From UBA7239 sp035456205 (GTDB lineage Bacteria; Pseudomonadota; Gammaproteobacteria; Pseudomonadales; UBA7239), in the NCBI GenBank assembly GCA_035456205.1, contig DATIDQ010000152.1:1-12250 (forward strand): a DNA stretch of 12,250 nt, given 5' to 3'. The notes below the pieces were generated by a model that was not told where the DNA came from, ran no database searches, and saw nothing but the letters and a program-made list of their open reading frames with translations. Made by a program: the position numbers and the translations under genes. Below are positions 1 to 7,334 of this stretch, one piece after another (the stretch's first letter is position 1; the number at the start of each line of letters is the position of its first letter).

Positions 1-1
1 C

Positions 2-502
2 TTTACCTTGTGCCAGCGATTGCGTGAAAGTCGTAATAATCTGCCGGTTATTATGTTAACAGCGCGTGACACACTGGACGATCGCTTGCAGGGTTTTTCC
101 TCTGGTGCAGATGATTATCTGGTCAAACCGTTTGAATTGTCCGAACTGGCAGCACGCGTTGAGGCGGTTTTGCGTCGCGCACATGGTGGCGGTAGTCGTT
201 TATTGACGGTGGCCGATTTGACACTGGATCTTGATTCCCTGGAAGTCGCTCGACAGGGCAAAGCGATCAAGCTCAATCCCACTGGCTTGAAATTGCTGGA
301 AATACTCATGCAACGCAGCCCGGCTGTGGTGAAACGCGAACAGTTGGAAGAAGCTATCTGGGGTGATGATTTCCCTGATAGTGATAGCCTGCGCAGCCAC
401 GTCCACCAGTTGCGGCAGTTGATCGATAAACCATTTGATACGCAACTGTTACAGACGGTGCATGGCATCGGTTTCCGTTTGACACCTCCGCAAGCATCTT
501 GA
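2..502 (+). CDS. OmpR-family DNA-binding response regulator, C-terminal part (gene starts before the window)
   Basis: This is the downstream part of a two-component response regulator; about 166 residues are visible and the frame is open to the left edge, so the TTG at position 8 is not the real start. The fragment begins late in the receiver domain. It shows the conserved Thr in 'IMLTARD' and the switch-associated Lys in 'DDYLVKPF', but the phospho-accepting Asp lies outside the window. After a short linker comes a winged-helix domain with the 'RSHVHQLRQLIDKP' recognition-helix region and the closing 'TVHGIGFRL' hairpin, typical of OmpR/PhoB regulators that bind direct-repeat operators. Its stop overlaps the ATG of the kinase gene (TGATG), so the two are translationally coupled and almost certainly partners. 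The signal and target genes cannot be read from the sequence. QseB/PmrA-like regulators are the nearest general type, but I do not assign an orthologue. Confidence 0.93.
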   Translation, partial: FTLCQRLRESRNNLPVIMLTARDTLDDRLQGFSSGADDYLVKPFELSELAARVEAVLRRAHGGGSRLLTVADLTLDLDSLEVARQGKAIKLNPTGLKLLEILMQRSPAVVKREQLEEAIWGDDFPDSDSLRSHVHQLRQLIDKPFDTQLLQTVHGIGFRLTPPQAS

Positions 503-1788
503 TGCAGATTCTAAAAAAACAGCATCGCTTATCGCGCCGCATTATTGTGGCGTTTGTGGTCATGGCAGCGGTTATTAGTGCACTGTTTTCGGTTGGTGTG
601 ATTGTTGCTGTGCGCGTACTGGAAAAACATTTACTTTCTGACAGTTTGCATGGTGACCTGGCAGTGACGTTGGCAAGATACAACGCAGGTCGGGATCTGG
701 AACTGCAACCGGGTTCACGTTTCTATCACGAAGTGGAAGGTAGCAGTAATAATTTGGATGAACCGCCAAAATGGCTGGATAATCTGGATTCCGGTTTTCA
801 TGAAGTGTTTCGTGAAGGTCAATCTTTTCATGCGCTGGTTTACCAGCAGGGCAATGAAAAGTTTCTTTATTTGCGCGACCAGACTGATTTTGAAAAACGT
901 GAACAGGTGTTATTTCTTGTCGTGGCTGCAGGTTTCATACTCAGCCTTGTTGCTGCATGGATACTAGGATATTTTCTTGCCAGAAGAATCATGCTTCCGG
1001 TTGCTCGCCTTGCCAATCAGGTGAGCCATCGCAGCCAGCTGTTGACGCTTGCGCCCGCATTGGCCCCTGACTATGCAGATGATGAAGTAGGGCAGTTGGC
1101 TGCTGCTTTTGATGGCACGCTGGATCAGTTGCGACAGGCACTGGAACGCGAACGCTTTTTTACCAGCGATGTGAGTCATGAATTGCGTACTCCGCTGACG
1201 GTAATCGCCAATTCCTGTGAATTATTGCAAGCAGCAGATTCGCTGAATCCCAAGCAAAAATCCCAACTGCAACGTGTACAGCGTGCCAGTCAGGAAATGC
1301 GTGAATTGATCCACACGTTTTTACAGTTGGCGCGCGACAATCTGGACAATGAGAACGCTACCGGGAAAACAACTATCGTTGCTATGGCACAAGAGCAGTT
1401 GCAACAGTGGCAATCTGTTGCTGAAAGTAAGGATCTGCAACTGTTGCTGGTGGAAGAATCTGTATCGCCGGATACGCATTACAACATTGCTCTCCTGCGG
1501 GCCGTGGTGTCTAACCTGCTGCGCAATGCGGTGCATTACACCGACAGTGGCTACGTGCGGCTGGTGCTGACGAGCCGTGGTTTCAGGGTTGAAGATTCCG
1601 GGGCGGATATTGAGGCATCCCAAAGGGAGGCGATTTTCCAGCCATTTGTGCGTGGTTCCGGAGCGCGTGGTGAGGGGTTGGGGTTGGGGTTGTCGCTGGT
1701 CAAGCGTATATGTGTCCATCAGGGCTGGCAGATCCGGTTGTATAGCCAGCCGACCGGCGGAAACTGCTTTGAAGTATCCCTTATCTGA
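502..1788 (+). CDS. Sensor histidine kinase (two-component system partner)
   Basis: Membrane-bound histidine kinase of about 428 residues that should phosphorylate the response regulator encoded just upstream. A first membrane segment lies at about residues 14-38 and a second at about 136-160, enclosing a small periplasmic region of some 95 residues. A HAMP-like linker follows. The HisKA motif is 'FFTSDVSHELRTPL', with the phospho-accepting His at about residue 226 (codon 1177-1179). The ATP-binding domain shows an N box 'NLLRNAVHYT' (about 338-347), an F-box 'IFQPFVRG' and a glycine-rich G2 box 'GEGLGLGLSLVKRI'. The G1 box reads 'DSGADI' instead of the usual DxGxGI, so its second Gly is Ala. 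I chose the ATG at 502, which overlaps the regulator's TGA, rather than the TTG one codon earlier. The periplasmic sensor shows no domain I recognise, so the stimulus is unknown. Confidence 0.94.
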   Translation: MQILKKQHRLSRRIIVAFVVMAAVISALFSVGVIVAVRVLEKHLLSDSLHGDLAVTLARYNAGRDLELQPGSRFYHEVEGSSNNLDEPPKWLDNLDSGFHEVFREGQSFHALVYQQGNEKFLYLRDQTDFEKREQVLFLVVAAGFILSLVAAWILGYFLARRIMLPVARLANQVSHRSQLLTLAPALAPDYADDEVGQLAAAFDGTLDQLRQALERERFFTSDVSHELRTPLTVIANSCELLQAADSLNPKQKSQLQRVQRASQEMRELIHTFLQLARDNLDNENATGKTTIVAMAQEQLQQWQSVAESKDLQLLLVEESVSPDTHYNIALLRAVVSNLLRNAVHYTDSGYVRLVLTSRGFRVEDSGADIEASQREAIFQPFVRGSGARGEGLGLGLSLVKRICVHQGWQIRLYSQPTGGNCFEVSLI

Positions 1789-1817
1789 CCATTTTTTAGT
1801 CAGTAGCCATTTTTTAG
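1789..1817. repeat. Two copies of an 11-bp direct repeat, 18 bp apart
   Basis: The sequence CCATTTTTTAG occurs at 1789-1799 and again at 1807-1817, directly after the kinase stop codon and just before the topA promoter. The first copy also sits between short inverted arms (CTGAC 1785-1789, GTCAG 1799-1803), but the T run falls in the loop, so this is not a convincing terminator. It may be a local duplication or an AT-rich element upstream of the promoter. No function is assigned. Confidence 0.45.
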
Positions 1818-1818
1818 C

Positions 1819-1847
1819 TTGACCGCTCAGGTCTTCCCTCTTATATA
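1819..1847 (+). promoter_or_regulatory. Predicted sigma70 promoter for topA
   Basis: A -35 hexamer TTGACC (1819-1824) is separated by 17 bp from a -10 hexamer TATATA (1842-1847). Both are close to the consensus and the spacing is ideal. Transcription would start near 1854, giving a leader of about 70 nt before the topA ATG. The promoter lies in the only sizeable gap between the kinase gene and topA, as expected if topA heads a new operon. The 60-odd bp between it and the start codon hold no other element I can support. Confidence 0.6.
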
Positions 1848-1923
1848 TTCGCACCCTCTTATACAGCGTCTGTCATCGGACCCTGTATTTTCGTTCTCAG
1901 CATGGTGGCAATAAGAAGATATT

Positions 1924-4650
1924 ATGGGCAAATCCCTCGTTATCGTAGAGTCCCCGGCCAAGGCCAAAACCATCAATAAATACCTTGGTAATGACTATAT
2001 TGTTAAGTCATCGATAGGCCATATCCGTGATCTGCCCACTGGCGGCGGCAAAGAGATCGATACCAAAGCCCGGGCTGCACAGGCCGCCAAGACCCGTAAA
2101 ATGTCTCCGGAGGACAAGGTAGCCCACCGCCTTCAGAAGTCGCGTGAACAGCTTGTGACCCGTATGGGCATCGATCCCGAGAATGGCTGGAAGGCCAAAT
2201 ACGAGATTCTTCCGGGTAAGGAAAAGGTCATTGAAGAGTTGCGCAAGCTCGCCAAGCAAGCAGATACCATCTATCTCGCAACGGACTTGGATAGAGAAGG
2301 AGAGGCGATTGCCTGGCACTTGAGCGAGGCTATTGGTGGTGACAAGGCCAAATACCAACGTGTGGTCTTTAACGAGATTACTAAAAAAGCCATCCAGGAA
2401 GCCTTTGCCCATCCGGGGCAGGTAGATATCAATCGCGTCAATGCCCAGCAGGCCCGCCGTTTTCTTGATCGTGTGGTCGGGTTCATGGTGTCGCCACTGC
2501 TGTGGGAAAAAGTGGCGCGTGGATTGTCTGCTGGTCGCGTGCAATCCGTGGCTGTGCGTCTGGTGGTTGAGCGTGAACGTGAAATTCGCGCGTTTGTGCC
2601 GGATGAATTCTGGCAAATCAATGCAGACTTGAATACGCCAGCAAAAACGACGGTGGTATTCGAAGTGGCGAAGCAGGGTGAGAATAATTTCCGCCCCGTC
2701 AATGAAACGCAAGCGATGTCAGCAGTCGCTGCGTTGCAAAAAGCCAGTTACAAAGTTCTGAATCGCGAAGACAAACCGACACAATCCAAACCCTCTGCAC
2801 CATTTATTACATCTACATTGCAGCAAGCCGCGAGTACACGCCTTGGTTTCAGCGTGAAGAAAACCATGATGATGGCGCAGCGCTTATACGAAGCGGGCTT
2901 CATTACTTACATGCGTACGGATTCGACCAACTTGTCGGCAGATGCAGTTGAAGCTTGCCGTGATTTTATCGGTAAGCAATATGGCGAAAAATATATGCCG
3001 CCAAAACCTAATGTGTATTCCAGCAAAGAGGGTGCACAAGAAGCGCACGAGGCGATTCGTCCATCGGATGTCAAACTGCAGCCTAATAATATTACCGGTG
3101 TCGAGCGTGATGCCGAACGTTTGTATACATTGATATGGCAACAATTTGTGGCCTGCCAGATGATGCCGGCAAAATACACCAGCACTCGTGTTGATGTGCA
3201 GGCGGGTGAATTTGAATTGCGTGCACGCGGACGCGTGATGTTGTTTGATGGCTACACAAAAGTACTACCACAGCAAAACAAGAAAGATGGCGAAGAAGAT
3301 AATATCTTGCCTGATATGAAAGTCGGTGATGTTATGGCGCTGCAAAAACTGCATCCCAAACAGAATTTTACCAGTCCGCCTGCACGTTATACCGAAGCCA
3401 GTCTGGTAAAAGAGATGGAAAAGCGCGGTATTGGTCGCCCGTCTACTTATGCGGCCATTATTTCTACGATTCAGGATCGCGGTTACGTCAAACTGGAAAA
3501 GCGCCGTTTATATGCTGAAAAAATGGGTGACATTGTTACCGAGCGCCTGACTGAATCATTCACTGATCTGATGGATTACAGTTTTACTGCCACCATGGAA
3601 GAGTCTCTGGATGACGTGGCTGAAGGGCGTAAAGGCTGGACCAAAGTTCTGGATAATTTCTACGGTGATTTCCGTAAAAAACTGGAGCGAGCGCAGGGCA
3701 GCAAAGGTGGTATGCGCGCCAATGATCCAACGGAAACGGATATCGATTGCCCGAGTTGCGGTCGCAAAATGCAGATTCGCACCGGTAGTACAGGTGTATT
3801 TCTGGGGTGTTCCGGTTATGCCTTGCCACCAAAAGAGCGCTGCAAGACCACCATCAATCTGATTTCTGGTGATGAAATTGCCGAAGATGATGATGCCGAA
3901 GTGCGGTTATTGCGTGACAAGCACCGCTGTAAAAAATGTAACACGGCCATGCAATCCTATTTGTTGGATGAAAAACGCAAGTTACATATTTGTGGTAACA
4001 ATCCGGATTGTGATGGTTATGAAATCGAAGCCGGACAATACAAACTGAAAGGCTATGAAGGGCCATTAATCGAATGCGATAAATGCGGTTCCGATATGCA
4101 GTTGAAAACAGGGCGCTTCGGAAAATATTTTGGCTGTACTAATAGCGAGTGCAAGAACACCCGTAAATTGCTGCGCAATGGCGAAGCTGCGCCACCGAAA
4201 ATGGACGTGGTCAGGATGGAGGAGTTACGTTGCCAGAAAGTGGATGATTTCTACTTGCTGCGTGATGGCGCTTCGGGGTTGTTTCTGGCGGCCAGCCAGT
4301 TTCCCAAATACCGGGAAATTCGTGCGCCTCTGGTTTCTGAACTGATCCCGCATAAACATGAAATTGATCCAAAGTATGAATTCCTGTTTTCTGCGCCGCA
4401 GCGCGATGACGAAGGTAATCCGGCTATTGTCCGGTTTAGCCGGAAAACTGCGCAGCAGTATGTGCAGACAGAAATAGATGGCAAGGCAACAGGCTGGCGT
4501 GCTTTTTATACGAATGGCAAATGGGTTGAAAGCAAGGGTGCTGTTGATGAAGACGGCGGCTCGCGTGTGAAGAAAATAGCCGCTAAACCAGATGCAGCAG
4601 CTAAAAAACCTGCTGCCAAAAAGAGCGCCGTTGCTAAAACTAAAAAGTAA
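1924..4650 (+). CDS. topA: DNA topoisomerase I (type IA, omega protein)
   Basis: Relaxes negatively supercoiled DNA by cutting one strand through a 5'-phosphotyrosine link and passing the other strand; needs Mg2+. The 908-residue product begins with the TOPRIM domain: 'VIVESPAKAKTINKYLG' carries the catalytic Glu9, and 'TDLDREGEAIAWH' carries metal-binding Asp121, Asp123 and Glu125. The active-site Tyr is Tyr329 in 'ITYMRTDST' (codon 2908-2910). The C-terminal part holds three four-cysteine zinc-ribbon repeats at about residues 608-640, 668-695 and 717-742, then a further topoisomerase C-terminal region. It ends in a Lys/Ala-rich tail. It is slightly longer than the E. coli enzyme (865 residues), partly because of that tail. 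The start ATG is preceded by a weak AAGAAG (1913-1918) Shine-Dalgarno sequence. It is probably the first gene of an operon with the CysG-like gene 26 bp downstream. Confidence 0.99.
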   Translation: MGKSLVIVESPAKAKTINKYLGNDYIVKSSIGHIRDLPTGGGKEIDTKARAAQAAKTRKMSPEDKVAHRLQKSREQLVTRMGIDPENGWKAKYEILPGKEKVIEELRKLAKQADTIYLATDLDREGEAIAWHLSEAIGGDKAKYQRVVFNEITKKAIQEAFAHPGQVDINRVNAQQARRFLDRVVGFMVSPLLWEKVARGLSAGRVQSVAVRLVVEREREIRAFVPDEFWQINADLNTPAKTTVVFEVAKQGENNFRPVNETQAMSAVAALQKASYKVLNREDKPTQSKPSAPFITSTLQQAASTRLGFSVKKTMMMAQRLYEAGFITYMRTDSTNLSADAVEACRDFIGKQYGEKYMPPKPNVYSSKEGAQEAHEAIRPSDVKLQPNNITGVERDAERLYTLIWQQFVACQMMPAKYTSTRVDVQAGEFELRARGRVMLFDGYTKVLPQQNKKDGEEDNILPDMKVGDVMALQKLHPKQNFTSPPARYTEASLVKEMEKRGIGRPSTYAAIISTIQDRGYVKLEKRRLYAEKMGDIVTERLTESFTDLMDYSFTATMEESLDDVAEGRKGWTKVLDNFYGDFRKKLERAQGSKGGMRANDPTETDIDCPSCGRKMQIRTGSTGVFLGCSGYALPPKERCKTTINLISGDEIAEDDDAEVRLLRDKHRCKKCNTAMQSYLLDEKRKLHICGNNPDCDGYEIEAGQYKLKGYEGPLIECDKCGSDMQLKTGRFGKYFGCTNSECKNTRKLLRNGEAAPPKMDVVRMEELRCQKVDDFYLLRDGASGLFLAASQFPKYREIRAPLVSELIPHKHEIDPKYEFLFSAPQRDDEGNPAIVRFSRKTAQQYVQTEIDGKATGWRAFYTNGKWVESKGAVDEDGGSRVKKIAAKPDAAAKKPAAKKSAVAKTKK

Positions 4651-4676
4651 ATCCAGATATCCGGAGGTGTGTAATC

Positions 4677-5624
4677 ATGCAAACGCTACCGGTATTTCTT
4701 GATGTCAAACACAAACCTTGCCTGTTGGTGGGAGATGGTGAGTTGGCACAGCGTAAACGGCGCTTGCTGGATAAAGCAGGCGCCGTTGTCATTCAGGTAT
4801 CAGATCGTTTTGCAGAAGAAAATCTGGAGAATGTGGTACTGGTTATTGCAGCCAGTCTTGATGGTGCGTTGAATGAACGCGTTTCTCTTGCTGCCCGAGC
4901 GCGCAACATCCTGGTGAATGTTGTTGATCAGCCAGCGCTCTGTACGTTTATTTTTCCCTCCATTGTCGAGCGTGGCCCGATTACTGTCGCTGTTTCCAGT
5001 GGCGGTAATGCGCCAGTCCTGACTCGTTTATTGCGCGCCCGTATCGAAACTCTGTTACCTGCGTCGTTAGGTGAATTTGCCCGGCGCGTTGGTGTGTTTC
5101 GTAAACAGGCCAGCAATCGCTTGCCGGATATAAAGCAGCGTTTGCGTTTCTGGGATCAGTTGTTGCAGCGCCAGTTAATTGGCGCAGACAGTAATTTGCA
5201 AACTTTGATGGATGACAATGCTTTTGAACAAAGGCTTGAGAGTTTTATTGCCGGTACTGCCAATGGTCAGGTGAGCATAGTGGGTACAGGTACGGGTGAT
5301 CCGGATTTGCTGACGTTCAAGGCGCTACGTTGTTTGCAGGGGTGTGATGTCGTTATTTTTGATCAGGACGTCAGCCCGGTTATTGTCAATCTTGCCCGTC
5401 GTGATGCACGCCAGATAGTTCTGCAAGGACATGAGGATATTTTTACCGTGCTAGAGGAAGAAGTGGACCGTGGCGCCTATGTGGTGTTTTTAAAATCGGG
5501 TGATCCGTTATCGTACCGTGACCTGCCGTTGTTGTTAGCCAGATTACAGGGAGCGAATGTGCCATACGATATTGTGCCGGGCATTATTGATCAGCAGGCG
5601 GGAGCCAATATCTATGCAACATGA
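4677..5624 (+). CDS. CysG-like siroheme synthase: precorrin-2 dehydrogenase/ferrochelatase region with truncated, degenerate SUMT domain
   Basis: A 315-residue relative of CysG, which in E. coli (457 residues) joins a uroporphyrinogen-III methyltransferase (SUMT) to an NAD-dependent precorrin-2 dehydrogenase and sirohydrochlorin ferrochelatase. The N-terminal half resembles the dehydrogenase/chelatase part: 'LLVGDGELAQRKRRLL' (GxGxxA nucleotide fold), 'NVVDQP' with the conserved Asp84, and 'VAVSSGGNAPVLTRLLR'. About 20 residues usual between the first strand-helix units are absent near residues 41-50. From about residue 198 a SUMT-like domain begins ('VGTGTGDPDLLT'), but only its first half is present and key positions are changed: the KR after the second strand is lost and the GGDPFIFGRG-type motif reads 'SGDPLSYRDL'. 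Methyltransferase activity is therefore unlikely; dehydrogenase/chelatase activity is possible but unproven. Translation is well supported by GGAGGTG at 4663-4669, 7 bp before the ATG. Its 3' end overlaps gor by 11 bp. Confidence 0.88.
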   Translation: MQTLPVFLDVKHKPCLLVGDGELAQRKRRLLDKAGAVVIQVSDRFAEENLENVVLVIAASLDGALNERVSLAARARNILVNVVDQPALCTFIFPSIVERGPITVAVSSGGNAPVLTRLLRARIETLLPASLGEFARRVGVFRKQASNRLPDIKQRLRFWDQLLQRQLIGADSNLQTLMDDNAFEQRLESFIAGTANGQVSIVGTGTGDPDLLTFKALRCLQGCDVVIFDQDVSPVIVNLARRDARQIVLQGHEDIFTVLEEEVDRGAYVVFLKSGDPLSYRDLPLLLARLQGANVPYDIVPGIIDQQAGANIYAT

Positions 5625-6975
5625 TTACGATCTGGTGGTCATCGGTGCAGGTTCTGGTGGTGTGCGTGCAGCAAGGATGTCAGCAGCCATGGGCAAACGT
5701 GTTGCGATTATCGAACGGCAATATCTTGGCGGTACCTGCGTTAATGTTGGTTGTATCCCTAAAAAATTGTTCCATTATGCAGCGCAATATCCATTGCATG
5801 TTCATGAAGCCAGAGGCTTTGGTTGGGATTTTCCTGAACCGTCTTTCAGTTGGAACAAGTTGGTAAACAATGTTGCCAATGAAATACAGCGTCTCAACGG
5901 TATTTATCGCAACCTGTTATCCAATGCAGGTGCTAGATTATTTGAAGGGGAAGGGCGTATTGTCGATGCCCATACGGTAGCAGTTGGGGATCAGTCATTA
6001 ACAACGGAGCGCATTCTTATCGCTGTTGGCAGTGCACCATGGCGACCGGATATTCCGGGTGCGGAGCATGCCATCACATCCGATGATTTTTTCTCGCTGC
6101 CGAAAATGCCTGCCAATGTTGTTGTAGTGGGTGGTGGTTATATCGCAGCGGAGTTGGCGGGCATTCTCAACGGATTGGGTGTTAATACTACGCTGTTGCA
6201 TCGCGGTGAAAAAATCCTGAAGAACTTCGATAGTGATATCAGTCAATTTCTGCAGCAGGAAATTGAAAAGAAAGGTATCAAGCTGATATTGAACGAAAAC
6301 ATCACAGCGATTGAAAAAACAGCCAGTGATCTTACTGTGCATTGTGCATCCGGTCTGAAAATTCATACAGCTTGTGTGTTATATGCGACGGGCAGAAAGC
6401 CTGTCACCTATCAGCTAGGTCTGGAGAATGTTGCAGTAAGTATCAAAACATCAGGCCATATTGAAGTGAATACAGATTATCAAACCGCTGAATCTTCGAT
6501 CTATGCGATTGGAGATGCGGTGGGTAAGAAAGAACTGACACCAGTGGCCACAGCAGAAGCGATGTGGCTTGTTGATCACTGGTTTGGTGATAACAGCAAA
6601 CCGGCTATTGATTATGAGTTGATCGCAAGCTGTGTATTTTCAACACCGGAAGCTGCCACTGTCGGTTTGACTCAGCAACAAGCAGAAAGTCGTTATGGTG
6701 TTGCCGATGTTGTTATTTTTCGCACTGATTTTCGGCCACTCAAACACACAGTGAGTGGTGCCAATGAGCGTGTGATGATGAAGCTGGTGGTGCAGAAATC
6801 CACAGATAAAGTGCTTGGTTTGCATATGGTAGGTGCAGAAGCGGGGGAAATTGTGCAGGGGTTTGCTGTGGCAGTGCAGATGGGAGTGCCCAAACAGCAG
6901 TTTGACGCCACTATCGGCATTCATCCAACGGCGGCAGAGGAGTTCGTCACACTGCGTACGCCGTTGGCGAGATAA
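5614..6975 (+). CDS. gor: Glutathione-disulfide reductase
   Basis: Cytoplasmic FAD flavoenzyme that reduces oxidised glutathione with NADPH. The 453-residue product begins with the FAD-binding 'VVIGAGSGGVRAARMSA', followed by the redox-active disulfide in 'GGTCVNVGCIPKK' (Cys42 and Cys47). The NADPH-binding fold is 'VVGGGYIAAELAGILNGLG', and 'LLHRGEKILKNFD' gives Arg197 and, at the second usual Arg position, Lys203. A second FAD motif is 'IYAIGDAVGK'. The C-terminal catalytic dyad is in 'HPTAAEEF' (His437, Glu442). This pattern, including the HRGEKIL segment, fits glutathione reductase rather than lipoamide dehydrogenase or trypanothione/mercuric reductase. I chose the ATG at 5614 because GGAG (5601-5604) lies 9 bp before it and the FAD motif then sits at the usual distance; an in-frame ATG at 5557 would add 19 unrelated residues inside the upstream gene. 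The gene is probably co-transcribed with topA and the CysG-like gene. Confidence 0.96.
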   Translation: MQHDYDLVVIGAGSGGVRAARMSAAMGKRVAIIERQYLGGTCVNVGCIPKKLFHYAAQYPLHVHEARGFGWDFPEPSFSWNKLVNNVANEIQRLNGIYRNLLSNAGARLFEGEGRIVDAHTVAVGDQSLTTERILIAVGSAPWRPDIPGAEHAITSDDFFSLPKMPANVVVVGGGYIAAELAGILNGLGVNTTLLHRGEKILKNFDSDISQFLQQEIEKKGIKLILNENITAIEKTASDLTVHCASGLKIHTACVLYATGRKPVTYQLGLENVAVSIKTSGHIEVNTDYQTAESSIYAIGDAVGKKELTPVATAEAMWLVDHWFGDNSKPAIDYELIASCVFSTPEAATVGLTQQQAESRYGVADVVIFRTDFRPLKHTVSGANERVMMKLVVQKSTDKVLGLHMVGAEAGEIVQGFAVAVQMGVPKQQFDATIGIHPTAAEEFVTLRTPLAR

Positions 6976-6978
6976 ACC

Positions 6979-7305
6979 TCAGAATGGCATCTTGAAACCC
7001 GGTGGCATCTGCAGGCCACCTGTCATTTTCTGCATCTGTTCCTGACTGGTGCTTTCTATCTTTCTCACAGCGTCATTGATGGCAGCGGCGATCAGGTCTT
7101 CCAGAATTTCTTTATCTTCACCCAGCAAGCTGCTATCAATGTTCACGCTGCGTACATCGTGCCGACCATTCATCACAATTTTCACCAGGCCTGCGCCGGA
7201 TTCGCCAGTCACTTCCAGCTTTGCGACATCTTCCTGCATCTTCTGCATTTTTTCCTGCATCGCTTGAGCCTGTTTCATCAGCTCATTCATATTGCCTAGT
7301 TTCAT
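6979..7305 (-). CDS. ybaB: YbaB/EbfC family nucleoid-associated protein
   Basis: Small DNA-binding protein of 108 residues, almost the same length as E. coli YbaB (109), which forms a tweezer-like dimer on DNA. It starts 'MKLGNMNELMKQAQAMQEKM', a long Gln/Met/Lys-rich helix, and continues with the family signature 'LEVTGESGAGLVKIVMNG'. It ends with the highly conserved 'MPPGFKMPF'. An AGGTG Shine-Dalgarno sequence lies about 5 bp before the ATG on the minus strand. The gene follows dnaX after 29 bp on the same strand, the usual order in bacteria, so it is probably expressed with dnaX. In most relatives recR comes next; here the gene instead ends 3 bp from the convergent gor stop codon. Confidence 0.97.
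   Translation of the reverse strand: MKLGNMNELMKQAQAMQEKMQKMQEDVAKLEVTGESGAGLVKIVMNGRHDVRSVNIDSSLLGEDKEILEDLIAAAINDAVRKIESTSQEQMQKMTGGLQMPPGFKMPF
7001..7020. other. Perfect 6-bp GC-rich hairpin inside the 3' end of ybaB, just past gor
   Basis: GGTGGC (7001-7006) and GCCACC (7015-7020) are inverted copies around the 8-base loop ATCTGCAG. On the plus-strand transcript this lies about 25 nt past the gor stop and is followed by a T-rich TGTCATTTTC. It could slow or end gor transcription, but the T tract is neither immediate nor continuous and the bases also encode the conserved end of YbaB. I treat it as a candidate only. Confidence 0.3.
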
Positions 7306-7334
7306 GTGGTCACCTGATTATAGTCAGTCAGTTT

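Noticed and set aside
1785..1803. Hairpin CTGAC/GTCAG as a terminator of the two-component operon
   Set aside because: A 5-bp stem with the T run in the loop and no T tract after it does not fit an intrinsic terminator.
5557..5613. Upstream ATG at 5557 as the glutathione reductase start
   Set aside because: The extra 19 residues match nothing in the family, while the ATG at 5614 has a good ribosome-binding site and gives the normal N-terminus.
7300..7330. Perfect TATAAT on the minus strand (7317-7322) between dnaX and ybaB, as a ybaB promoter
   Set aside because: No acceptable -35 is found 16-18 bp upstream, and transcription from it would begin around 7310, inside the ybaB ribosome-binding site.
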